This document shows, in pieces, positions 53,138-61,365 of a DNA stretch of 64,000 nucleotides. Position numbers and translations under genes: made by a program. A model generated the notes under the pieces. The model saw only the letters and a list, made by a program, of their open reading frames with translations. It did not search any database and was not told where the DNA came from. Within the stretch, counting starts at the first letter, position 1. Each line of letters starts with the position of its first letter. Source of the stretch: Herbaspirillum sp. GW103 (GTDB taxonomy: Bacteria; Pseudomonadota; Gammaproteobacteria; Burkholderiales; Burkholderiaceae_D); the NCBI RefSeq assembly GCF_000261365.1, contig NZ_AJVC01000002.1, positions 186,001-250,000 of the forward strand, in the 5' to 3' direction.

Positions 53138-54322
53138 ATGACGAACAAGCATCACGGCATCAAGCGACTGGTCCTGCTGGCCGGGTTTGCCTCGGCACTG
53201 GCCGGCGGCATGGGCAGGGCGGTGGCCGACGAACTCAAGGTCGGCGTGGAGATTCCCCTCACGGGCAGCCTCGCGCGGGTTGGCTCGGGCATGCAGGAAG
53301 GCATCAACGTGGCTGCCGACGTCTTCAACAAGACCAATGGCAAGCACAAGATCAAGCTGGTCACCATCGATAACGAGTCGGCCCCGGCCAAGGCCATCGC
53401 CGCCGTCGAGAAGCTGGCCAGCGAGGGCGTGGTGGCCATCACCGGCGGCTACGGTTCCAACAACATCGCGCCGGCCGCCGATGCGGCGGGCAAGGCCGGC
53501 CTGGTCTACGTGACCTCGGGCGGGGTCGATGACAACCTGGTCAATAGCGGCCGCAAGAACTTCTTCCGCATCAACAATGTGGCCGGTTACCAGAAGGCCA
53601 TGGTGGGCCTGCTGGAGGACATGAATGCCCGCTCGGTGTCGATCGTCTATTCCACCAAGGAAGCCACTGGCGCCCTGGCCAAGGATCTGGAGAAAGCCTG
53701 GGGCGCCAAGGGGCTCAAGGTGACCTCCCATGCCTTCGATCCGGCCATCAGTGACTTCAAGCCCATCATCAACAAGATCAAGCTGCAGGACAAGCCGGAA
53801 GTCATTGCCATGATCGGCTACGAGAATGACTACGTCGGCATCCTGCGCGCCGCCCGCGTGTTGAAGCCTGCCGTCAAGGCCATGGTCGGCGTCTGGTCGC
53901 TGGCCACTCCCAAGATGGCCCAGGACTTCCCCGATCTGGTGCCCAACGTCTACGGCACGGCACTGCTGCCTTATCCGGCACAGTTCACCAGCGCCGACGG
54001 CAAGCTCTTTGAGGAAACCTACCGTCGTCTCTACAAGAAGGACCCGGACTATCTCGGTCAGTTCGGTTACGTGCAATCGATGCTGCTGTTCGAAGCCATC
54101 GCCCGCGCCGCCGACAAGGGAACGCTGAAGAAGGATGGCGTGGCCGAGGAAATGCGCAAGACCGACCGCGAGACCCTGATCGGTCGCGTGCAGTTCGGTG
54201 CCAATGGCGACAACCTGAACTTTACGCATCACATGGGCCAGCACCAGGGGGACAAGATCGCCATCGTCTGGCCCAAGTCGGCCGCCACCAACAAGATGAA
54301 TTATCCGGCAGTGCCCTGGTAA
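53138..54322 (+). CDS. Branched-chain-type ABC transporter substrate-binding protein
   Basis: A 394-residue periplasmic binding protein of the LivK/Peripla_BP_6 family. A signal peptide (KRLVLLAGFASALAGGMGRAVAD) is followed by ELKVGVEIPLTGSLARVGSGM and ITGGYGSNNIAPAADAAGKAG. I choose the ATG at 53138, next to AAGGTGGAG; an in-frame ATG at 53120 lacks a site. It heads a five-gene importer. Because the IclR/dicarboxylate genes adjoin, the ligand may be an organic acid rather than an amino acid, as with LivK-like proteins for aromatic or dicarboxylic acids. Confidence 0.88.
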   Translation: MTNKHHGIKRLVLLAGFASALAGGMGRAVADELKVGVEIPLTGSLARVGSGMQEGINVAADVFNKTNGKHKIKLVTIDNESAPAKAIAAVEKLASEGVVAITGGYGSNNIAPAADAAGKAGLVYVTSGGVDDNLVNSGRKNFFRINNVAGYQKAMVGLLEDMNARSVSIVYSTKEATGALAKDLEKAWGAKGLKVTSHAFDPAISDFKPIINKIKLQDKPEVIAMIGYENDYVGILRAARVLKPAVKAMVGVWSLATPKMAQDFPDLVPNVYGTALLPYPAQFTSADGKLFEETYRRLYKKDPDYLGQFGYVQSMLLFEAIARAADKGTLKKDGVAEEMRKTDRETLIGRVQFGANGDNLNFTHHMGQHQGDKIAIVWPKSAATNKMNYPAVPW

Positions 54323-54386
54323 TGCCCGGCCGGCGCGTGCTGCCCTGAGGCGACCGCGCCGCAGCCTACTCCAACGGAATGCAGAC

Positions 54387-55259
54387 ATGACTGAACTGAT
54401 ACTGCAAGCCCTATATTCCGGGCTGCTGCAGGGGGGCTCCTACGCTCTCATTGCCCTGGGCCTGGCGCTGGTATTCGGTGCCATGCGGGTCATCAACCTG
54501 GCCCAGGGCGAGCTGGTGCTGCTGGCCGCCTACATTGCCTACTCGGTGGAATCCGGCCTTGGTCTCAATCCGGTGCTGGCCATTCCCATCGCGCTGGTGG
54601 TGGTGTGCCTGACCTCGGCCATCGTGTATTTCGTGGTCAGCCGCATCAAGAAGGACCGCGAGATCAATTCGCTCATCCTCACCTATGGCATCGGCGTGAT
54701 CCTTACCAACGGCATGCTGCTGATCTGGAAGGCCGACATCCGTTCCACCAGTTCGGAATGGCTACAGGAAGCCTTCGTGCTCGGTCCCTTCTACAGCATG
54801 CGCAGCGAGGTGCTGTTCTTTGGTGTGAGCCTGCTGATGATGGCGGCGCTCTGGTGGTGGCTCTCGCGCAGCTGGTACGGCCGCGCGGTGCGTGCCGTCT
54901 CCAGCAATCGCGATGCGGCCAAGCTCATGGGCATCAACCCCGGCTATACCGAACTGGTGTCCTTCATCGTGGCGGGCGTGCTGGCTTCCTTCGCGGGGGT
55001 GGCGCTGTTCAGTTATGGTGTCATCAGTCCAGCTTATGGCGGGGTGCTCACGGTCAAGGCTTTCATTATTACTGTGCTGGCCGGCGTGGGTTCGATTCCG
55101 GGCGTGCTCATCGGTGCGGTGCTGCTGGGCGTGGCCGAAGCGCTGACCGTGACGCTGGCCAGTTCGGCCTTGCAGGAACTGGCCGGCATGGGATTGTTCC
55201 TGCTGGTGCTGTTCATCATGCCCAACGGCTTGTTCGGCGTGCGGGCAAGGAGGGGATGA
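54387..55259 (+). CDS. Branched-chain-type ABC permease (LivH-like)
   Basis: A 290-residue permease with about eight hydrophobic segments. It starts ALYSGLLQGGSYALIALGLALVFGAM (residues about 8-33), then VINLAQGELVLLAAYIAY, the classical LivH opening, and has the coupling loop SSNRDAAKLMGINPG. It is 64 bases after the binding-protein gene and 4 before the next permease. Confidence 0.92.
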   Translation: MTELILQALYSGLLQGGSYALIALGLALVFGAMRVINLAQGELVLLAAYIAYSVESGLGLNPVLAIPIALVVVCLTSAIVYFVVSRIKKDREINSLILTYGIGVILTNGMLLIWKADIRSTSSEWLQEAFVLGPFYSMRSEVLFFGVSLLMMAALWWWLSRSWYGRAVRAVSSNRDAAKLMGINPGYTELVSFIVAGVLASFAGVALFSYGVISPAYGGVLTVKAFIITVLAGVGSIPGVLIGAVLLGVAEALTVTLASSALQELAGMGLFLLVLFIMPNGLFGVRARRG

Positions 55260-55263
55260 GACC

Positions 55264-56244
55264 ATGACGATGAACAAGAACAAGCTGTCCGCTCTGGTGC
55301 TGCCGCTGTTGCTGGTCGCTGCCCCCTTGCTGCTGGCGCAGGATCACTACGTGATGAGCCTCATGGTGGCCGCCATGGTGATCGGCGGCATCGCGTTGTC
55401 ATGGGCACTGCTGGGCAATCTGGGCGGCATGATCAGCTTCGGCCATTCTGCCTTCTTCGGGGTCGGGGCTTATACCTCGGCGGTATTGAGCATGAAATTC
55501 GGCGTCCCCGTACTGATCGCACTGCTGCTGGGCGGCGTCGGTGCACTGGTGGCGGCGCTGGCGATGTTGCCGGTGCTGCGCCTGCGCGGACCGTATTTCG
55601 CGCTGGCCATTCTGGCGTATGCGCATATTTTCCGCATTCTGGCCACAGAGTGGACCTCCATGACGGGCGGCTCCGGCGGGCTCTCCAGCATCGCGCGCCT
55701 GCCCACGGTGATGGGGGTGGACTTGTCCAGCAAGATCGGTGCGTATTTCGTGATCCTGGTGATCGTGGCCCTCTTCGCCGTCATCTATGCCGCCGTGCGC
55801 GAGAGCCACTATGGGCTGGCGCTGCGTGCCATGCACGAGAGCGAGGATGCGACCCGCGTGGTCGGTGTCAACAGCACCGTGCTCAAGGGCATGATGCTGC
55901 TGCTGTCGGCCTTCATGTGCGGGGTGGTGGGCGCCTTCAATGCACACTACATCAGCTTCCTGGAACCGGACTACGCCTTCAGTGGCCTGTGGGTCACCAT
56001 CCCCATCGTGGCGGCCATCTTCGGTGGCTATCGCAGCATCACCGGACCGGTGGTCGGTGCGGTGGTGGTCTACCTGCTGGATCAGCTGGTATTCAAGAAC
56101 ATCATCCCCTCCGGCCATCAGCTGGTGCTGGGCGCCTTGCTGGTGGCTATGATCGTTTTCAGTCCCGATGGCCTGCTGCCGCTGCTGCGCAAGCTGGGAC
56201 GGGGCAAGGGCAACGGTGCAGGAGGTCAGCATGCTGCAACTTGA
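55264..56244 (+). CDS. Branched-chain-type ABC permease (LivM-like)
   Basis: A 326-residue permease with around nine membrane segments. LivM traits are GNLGGMISFGHSAFFGVGAY, LRLRGPYFALAILAYAHI, the coupling loop ALRAMHESEDATRVVGVN and GGYRSITGPVVGAVVVYLLD. The ATG at 55264 is preceded by GATGAG; an in-frame ATG at 55270 is possible. Its 3' end overlaps the ATPase gene by 14 bases. Confidence 0.92.
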   Translation: MTMNKNKLSALVLPLLLVAAPLLLAQDHYVMSLMVAAMVIGGIALSWALLGNLGGMISFGHSAFFGVGAYTSAVLSMKFGVPVLIALLLGGVGALVAALAMLPVLRLRGPYFALAILAYAHIFRILATEWTSMTGGSGGLSSIARLPTVMGVDLSSKIGAYFVILVIVALFAVIYAAVRESHYGLALRAMHESEDATRVVGVNSTVLKGMMLLLSAFMCGVVGAFNAHYISFLEPDYAFSGLWVTIPIVAAIFGGYRSITGPVVGAVVVYLLDQLVFKNIIPSGHQLVLGALLVAMIVFSPDGLLPLLRKLGRGKGNGAGGQHAAT

Positions 56245-56935
56245 AAAAGTGTCGGTGCGTTTCGGTGGTCTCACCGCCGTCGATGAAGTCTCGCTGCAGG
56301 TCGGCACCGGCGACGTGGTCGGACTGGTCGGCGCCAATGGCGCGGGCAAGACCACGCTCTTCAACGCCATTTCCGGATTGGTGCGGCCCACGGGCGGGAG
56401 CATCCGCTTCGACGGCACCGATATCCTGAAGGCGCCGCTGCATCGCCGTGCGCGGCTGGGCATCGGACGCACCTTCCAGATTCCGCAGCCCATGCACGAA
56501 CTGACGGTACGGCAGAACCTCATCGTGGCGCAGCGCTTTGCCACCGGCAAGGTGGATGCGGGCAGGATTGCCGAGGTGCTGGCCTTTACCGGCCTGGCCG
56601 AGAAGGCCGATCGCGATGCCGCCACCGGCCTGGCGCTGACCGAACTGAAGGCGCTCGAAGTGGCCAAGGCCCTGGCCACGCAGCCCAAGCTGCTCTTGCT
56701 CGATGAAGTGCTGGCCGGTCTGGAGACCAATGGCAAGCGGCGTTTCATGCAGATGCTCAAGGGTTTGCACGAAGCCTTCGCGGTGGGCATCGTCATCATC
56801 GAACACGACATCGAGACCATCAGCAACCTGTGCGCGCGCGTGGCCGTGCTCAACTTCGGGCAGCTCATCGCCGAGGGTACACCGGCGCAGGTGTTCAATG
56901 ATCCGGCCGTCATCAAGAGCTACACGGGAGCCTGA
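56231..56935 (+). CDS. Branched-chain-type ABC ATPase (LivG-like)
   Basis: A 234-residue ATPase with Walker A GANGAGKTTLFN and Walker B LLLLDEVLAGL. The ABC signature is not LSGGQ-like but LTELKALEVAKAL, a degenerate form also met in some LivG proteins of organic-acid importers. The start at 56231 follows AGGAGG; the longer frame is inside livM. The next ATPase starts immediately after its stop. Confidence 0.9.
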   Translation: MLQLEKVSVRFGGLTAVDEVSLQVGTGDVVGLVGANGAGKTTLFNAISGLVRPTGGSIRFDGTDILKAPLHRRARLGIGRTFQIPQPMHELTVRQNLIVAQRFATGKVDAGRIAEVLAFTGLAEKADRDAATGLALTELKALEVAKALATQPKLLLLDEVLAGLETNGKRRFMQMLKGLHEAFAVGIVIIEHDIETISNLCARVAVLNFGQLIAEGTPAQVFNDPAVIKSYTGA

Positions 56936-57637
56936 ATGCTTGAAGTCACCAAGCTGCGCGCCGGCTATGGCGCCATCAACGTGCTGTGGGATGTCTCGCT
57001 GACGGTGGGGCGGGGACAGCTGACCACCATCATCGGCCCCAATGGGGCCGGCAAGACCACGCTGCTGCGCGCGATCATGGGCCTGATCCCGATCGGGCAG
57101 GGGCAGGTCGCGCTGGAGGGGCGCGTGCTCAATGGCACGCCGACCTGGGAGATGTCCAAGGTCTCGATGGCGATGATCCCGGAAGGGCGCATGATTTTCC
57201 GTGCCATGAGCATCGAGGAAAACCTCATCGTCGGCGCCTTCGCCCCGCAGCATCGCGCCCGCGTGAAGGACAACCTGGAGCGCGCCTACACCATGTTCCC
57301 GCGCCTGCGCGAGCGGCGCCGCCAGCTGGCTGGATCGCTCTCGGGTGGCGAGGCGCAGATGCTGGCCATGGCGCGCGGGCTGATGTCGGAGCCCAAGCTG
57401 CTCATCATCGATGAGCCCTCGCTGGGACTGGCACCGGTGGTGGTCAACGAACTCTTCGAGATCCTTGCACGCCTGAAAGAAGAGGGGCGCACCATCATCC
57501 TGGTGGAACAGAACACCGAGCGCGCCGTGGGCGTGGCCGATCATGTCTATCTGATGCAGGGAGGCAAGGTGATCCTGTCGCAGCAGGCCGATCAGGTGGC
57601 GCTGGACCACCTGCATGATCTTTACTTCGCACGGTGA
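56936..57637 (+). CDS. Branched-chain-type ABC ATPase (LivF-like)
   Basis: A 233-residue ATPase with Walker A GPNGAGKTTLLR, signature LSGGEAQMLAMARGL and Walker B LLIIDEPSLGLAP, then the LivF H-loop region ILVEQNTERAV. The start codon directly follows the preceding stop (TGA-ATG), so translation is coupled. It completes the importer. Confidence 0.93.
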   Translation: MLEVTKLRAGYGAINVLWDVSLTVGRGQLTTIIGPNGAGKTTLLRAIMGLIPIGQGQVALEGRVLNGTPTWEMSKVSMAMIPEGRMIFRAMSIEENLIVGAFAPQHRARVKDNLERAYTMFPRLRERRRQLAGSLSGGEAQMLAMARGLMSEPKLLIIDEPSLGLAPVVVNELFEILARLKEEGRTIILVEQNTERAVGVADHVYLMQGGKVILSQQADQVALDHLHDLYFAR

Positions 57638-57664
57638 GGCGGGGGCCGCGATGTTCCTGCTTGC

Positions 57665-57679
57665 CCCTGCGCGGCAGGG
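57665..57679. terminator. Short hairpin between convergent livF and dehydratase genes
   Basis: CCCTGC-gcg-GCAGGG, 6-bp perfect stem, followed by TGAAGCTTTCT. A weak terminator candidate in the 74-base convergent gap. Confidence 0.35.
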
Positions 57680-57711
57680 TGAAGCTTTCTGTCAAAAACT
57701 GAGAGCGGCCC

Positions 57712-58986
57712 TCAGAAGCGCGGCTTGACGGTCTTCCAGTCGGGTTTGTACTTGCGCATCTGCCCCACGTCGTCGCGCTGGCGGATGCCGCATTCCAGGT
57801 AGAGCTGGTGCAGCTTGCGCAACTGTTCCGGGTCCACCTCCACGCCCAGGCCCGGTGCGTCAGTGATCTGTACGCAGCCGTTGCGAATGGGCAGCTTGCC
57901 GCCCCGGATGACTTCCTCGTCCGGCTCCTGCCAGGGATAGTGGGTATCGCAGGCATAGGAGAGATTCTCCACCGCTGCCGCCACATGCGACATCGCCATC
58001 AGGCTGATGCCCAGGTGCGAGTTGGAGTGCATCGACACGCCCAGGCCGAACACATCGCACATCTTGGCCAGTTGCTGGGTATCGCGCAGGCCACCCCAGT
58101 AGTGGTGATCGGCCAGGACGATCTGGACGCTGTTCAAGGCCACGCTGCGGCGCAGTTCATCGAAGTCGGTCACCACCATGTTGGTGGCCAGCGGCAAACC
58201 GGTGCGGCGGTGCAGTTCGGCCATGCCTTCCAGGCCGGGGGTCGGGTCTTCGTAGTATTGCAGATCGTCGCCCAGCAGTTCGGCCATGCGGATGGCCGTC
58301 TCCAGCGACCAGTTGCCGTTGGGGTCGATGCGCAGCGGGGCGTCGGGGAAGGCTTTCTTCAAGGCCTTGATGCAAGCCACTTCATGCTCGGGGTCCAGCG
58401 CGCCGGCCTTGAGCTTGATGCTCTTGAAGCCGTTTTCCTCGATCATCCTGCGCGCCTGCGCGACGATCTGTTCTTCGCTCAGCGCCTCGCCCCAGACGTC
58501 CGGTGCATAGGGGCTGTCGATGTGCCGGGCGTACTTGAAGAACAGATAGGCGCTGAACGGGATTTCCTTGCGCACCGCGCCGCCCAGCAAATCCACCAGC
58601 GGTACCTTCAGATAGCGTGCCTGCGCATCCAGGCACGCCACTTCGAAGGCCGAATAAGCGTTCGAGACGGCCTTGCCGGCATGCGAACCCGGTGCCAGTT
58701 CGGCGCCCGCATTGCTGGCCGGGGCCATCCTGGCGACCACGCCGCGCACGATGGCGCGCAGACCGTTGAGGTTGAACGGGTCCAGACCGATCAACCGGTC
58801 CTTGACCAGATCGAGGATCTTCAGCGCCGGTGCGTCTCCATAGCTTTCGCCCAGGCCGATGTGGCCGTTGTCCGTTTCGATCTCGATGATGGAGCGCAGC
58901 GCATAGGGTTCATGGATGCCGCTGGCATTCAAGAGCGGGCCATCCTTGAAGGCGATGGGCGTGACGGTGACGCGGGTGATTTTCAT
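57712..58986 (-). CDS. Glucarate dehydratase-like enolase-superfamily enzyme
   Basis: A 424-residue acid-sugar dehydratase. The enolase-superfamily residues are visible: the KxK pair in FKSIKLKAG, the metal ligands in RIDPNGNW, YYEDPTPGLEG and ATNMVVTDF, and the His of the His-Asp side in SMHSNSHLGIS. This matches the glucarate dehydratase subgroup, which dehydrates D-glucarate or L-idarate to 5-dehydro-4-deoxyglucarate, though it is slightly shorter than the usual 440-450 residues. The start at 58986 begins MKITRVTVTPIAF; a huge open frame upstream is shadow of the transporter. The MFS transporter gene lies 44 bases upstream on the same strand. Confidence 0.85.
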   Translation of the reverse strand: MKITRVTVTPIAFKDGPLLNASGIHEPYALRSIIEIETDNGHIGLGESYGDAPALKILDLVKDRLIGLDPFNLNGLRAIVRGVVARMAPASNAGAELAPGSHAGKAVSNAYSAFEVACLDAQARYLKVPLVDLLGGAVRKEIPFSAYLFFKYARHIDSPYAPDVWGEALSEEQIVAQARRMIEENGFKSIKLKAGALDPEHEVACIKALKKAFPDAPLRIDPNGNWSLETAIRMAELLGDDLQYYEDPTPGLEGMAELHRRTGLPLATNMVVTDFDELRRSVALNSVQIVLADHHYWGGLRDTQQLAKMCDVFGLGVSMHSNSHLGISLMAMSHVAAAVENLSYACDTHYPWQEPDEEVIRGGKLPIRNGCVQITDAPGLGVEVDPEQLRKLHQLYLECGIRQRDDVGQMRKYKPDWKTVKPRF

Positions 58987-59030
58987 GTTGGACTTCCTAT
59001 GATGTGCGGGAAACGGATTTGCTCTGTTGT

Positions 59031-60350
59031 TCAGCGCGAGGCGCCCGGCCCCGAGCGGGCCAGAAACACCACGCCGGCAGCCACCAGCGAGGTGATCGCC
59101 AGGCCCATCAGGCCGCCCTGGATGGAGCCGGTGCGCTGCTCCAGAAAGCCGAAGGCGGTCGGTGCAACGAAGCCGCCCAGGTTGCCGATGGAATTGATCA
59201 GCGCGATGACGCCGGCGGCGATGCGCGCATCCAGATACCCCTGCGGCAGTGGCCAGAACAGGGAAGAAGCCGCCTTGAAACCGACTGCCGCAAAGCAGAT
59301 CGAGACGAAGGCGTAGACCGAGTCGCCAAAGGTGGAGGCGAACATGCCGATGGCTGCAATCACCAGCGCCGTTGCGGCCCAGGCCTGCTGGTGCTTGTAG
59401 CGGGCCGCCAGGGCGGCAAAGAGGTACATGGCGAGAATCGAAATCAGCCACGGAATGGAATTGAACAAACCGACCTGGAAATCGCTGAAGCTGCCCATCT
59501 TGCGGATGATGCTGGGCAGCCAGAAGGTGGCGCCATAGATGGTGAGCGAGATCGAGAAGTAGATGAAGCAGAAGATCAGGATCTGCGGATCGCGCAGCAG
59601 GCGCAACGATGGCACATGTTCGGGTTTGTGCTTCAGGCGCTCGGCCTGTTCTGCCACGATGGCGCGGGTGATGGCAGTGCGTTCCTGTTCGGTGAGCCAT
59701 TTGGCGTCGCCGGGCATCGAATCCAGCCAGAACCAGACGAAGCCGCACAGCACCACCGAGGCCATGCCCTCGATGATGAACATCCATTGCCAGCCATGCA
59801 GGCCGCCGCCACCGAGTTGCAGCAGCCCGCCCGAGATCGGGCCGGAGAGAATGGACGCCAGTGCCGAGCCGGACAGGAAGATGGCCATGGCGCGCCCGCG
59901 CTCGCTGGCCGGCAGCCATTGCGTGAAGTAGTAGATCACGCCGGGGAAGAAGCCGGCCTCGGCTGCGCCCAGCAGGAAGCGCAGCACGTAGAAGGTGGTT
60001 TCGCTGTTGACGAATGCCATTGCGGTGGCCGCCAGGCCCCAGGTCGCCATGATGCGGGTGAGCCAGGCCTTGGCGCCGAAGCGTTGCAGCAGCAGGTTCG
60101 AGGGGACCTCGAAGATGGCATAGCCGACGAAGAACAGGCCGGCGCCCAGGCCGAAGGCGGCGGTGCCGATGCCCACATCGGTGGCCAGATGGCTGCGTAC
60201 GAAGCCGATGTTGACGCGGTCAATGTAGTTGACGATGAACATCACCACGAATAGTGGCAACACCCGATGCTTGATCTTTCTGACCGCCTGCAACAGCAGG
60301 GAAGGTTCGGCCGCTGCGAAGGCGCTGGCCGATGGCTTGATGGTTTCCAC
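59031..60350 (-). CDS. MFS transporter, anion:cation symporter family (GudP-like)
   Basis: A 439-residue transporter with 12 expected membrane segments. The ACS-family features are LFVVMFIVNYIDRVNIGF, VGYAIFEVPSNLLLQRFGAK, GAAEAGFFPGVIYYFTQWLP and a central cytoplasmic loop. A GTG at 60350 with CAGGAG 6-7 bases upstream is a better start than the ATG at 60416, which would add a Gly/Pro-rich tail. Linked to a glucarate dehydratase-like gene, it probably imports D-glucarate, galactarate or a related sugar acid. Confidence 0.87.
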   Translation of the reverse strand: METIKPSASAFAAAEPSLLLQAVRKIKHRVLPLFVVMFIVNYIDRVNIGFVRSHLATDVGIGTAAFGLGAGLFFVGYAIFEVPSNLLLQRFGAKAWLTRIMATWGLAATAMAFVNSETTFYVLRFLLGAAEAGFFPGVIYYFTQWLPASERGRAMAIFLSGSALASILSGPISGGLLQLGGGGLHGWQWMFIIEGMASVVLCGFVWFWLDSMPGDAKWLTEQERTAITRAIVAEQAERLKHKPEHVPSLRLLRDPQILIFCFIYFSISLTIYGATFWLPSIIRKMGSFSDFQVGLFNSIPWLISILAMYLFAALAARYKHQQAWAATALVIAAIGMFASTFGDSVYAFVSICFAAVGFKAASSLFWPLPQGYLDARIAAGVIALINSIGNLGGFVAPTAFGFLEQRTGSIQGGLMGLAITSLVAAGVVFLARSGPGASR

Positions 60351-60452
60351 GCATGTCTCCTGAATGGGAAGGGCGCTGCCGCCGGGCCTCTCCCGGGCCG
60401 TGCCGTCCAGACTCAACGGTCGTCATGCGTAGCGCGATGTGGTGCATTAAAA

Positions 60453-60468
60453 CACTAATATATTAGTG
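60453..60468. promoter_or_regulatory. 16-bp palindrome, likely GntR operator
   Basis: CACTAATATATTAGTG is a perfect palindrome in the divergent region between the MFS transporter and the GntR gene. Such AT-rich dyads are typical of FadR/FCD-type GntR sites and would serve both promoters. Confidence 0.65.
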
Positions 60469-60561
60469 CGTCAATGAGGCGAGGACGGGTATCATGCCGG
60501 GCAGGAGTGCGGGCTGATCGTTTATATGAAGCCTGCCAGTTTTGAGCTGAGGATTGTCTGC

Positions 60562-61269
60562 ATGAGCACTGCCACCGAACCGATCACCATTACGATTCCG
60601 CCGCTGGACCGTTCACGGCACGCTGCGCCGCAGGTCTTCGAGCATCTGCGCGAACTCATCATCGGCATGCGCCTGGTACCGGGCACCGTGCTGCAGCGTG
60701 CGGAACTGGCCACGCAATACGGATTGAGCCAGACGCCGATCCGCGATGCACTCATCAAATTGGGCGAGGAGGGGCTGGTGGACATCTTCCCCCAGCATGC
60801 GACGGTGGTCAGCGCGATCAATGTGACGCAGGCGCGGCAGGCGCATTTCCTGCGGCGCTCCATCGAGCTGGAGATTGTCCATACGCTGGCGCGGCGCATT
60901 GATGGCGCGCTGGTGAAGCGATTGCGCGACAGCATCGAGGTGCAGCGCGTATTGGCCGGGCGCGAGAACTACAGCGAGTTCGTGCTGGCCGATCAGGCCT
61001 TCCATCGCCAGATGTACGAGGCCGCGCAAGTGCCGGAGCTATGGGTGATGGTGCGGCGGCAGAGCGGCAACCTGGACCGCCTGCGCAATCTGCATGTACC
61101 CATTCCCGGCAAGGCCAAACGCGTGCTGCGCGATCACGCCGCGTTGGTCGATGCCCTCGCGGCGGGCGATGCGCCGACGGCACAGGCGGCGCTGCGCGAG
61201 CACCTGTCGGGCACCCTCACGCATCTGGAAGAGATCCGCGAGCGTTTCCCTCACTACCTCAAGGATTGA
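60562..61269 (+). CDS. GntR-family regulator (FCD/FadR subfamily)
   Basis: A 235-residue regulator with an N-terminal winged helix (QVFEHLRELIIGMRLVPG, ELATQYGLSQTPIRDALIKLGEEGLV) and an all-helical FCD ligand domain with metal-type His residues (DQAFHRQMYEAA, DHAALVDALAAGD, LREHL). The ATG at 60562 has TGAGGA 8 bases upstream; the in-frame ATG at 60526 has none. It is divergent from the sugar-acid genes and ends just before a strong terminator. Confidence 0.88.
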   Translation: MSTATEPITITIPPLDRSRHAAPQVFEHLRELIIGMRLVPGTVLQRAELATQYGLSQTPIRDALIKLGEEGLVDIFPQHATVVSAINVTQARQAHFLRRSIELEIVHTLARRIDGALVKRLRDSIEVQRVLAGRENYSEFVLADQAFHRQMYEAAQVPELWVMVRRQSGNLDRLRNLHVPIPGKAKRVLRDHAALVDALAAGDAPTAQAALREHLSGTLTHLEEIRERFPHYLKD

Positions 61270-61294
61270 ATGGCACGGCCAGCAGCCTGACGCC

Positions 61295-61340
61295 CATGAA
61301 CAACGCCCCGCCATCTCACGATGGCGGGGCGTTGTTCATG
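61295..61340. terminator. Perfect bidirectional terminator between gntR and maeB
   Basis: Two 20-base arms (61295-61314 and 61321-61340) are exact reverse complements around a CTCACG loop. The core is CGCCCCGCCAT / ATGGCGGGGCG, flanked by A/T-rich outer pairs (AACAA / TTGTT) that provide a T-rich tail on either strand. It separates two convergent genes. Confidence 0.85.
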
Positions 61341-61365
61341 ATGCCGCTGAAACGGCGTTACCAGA

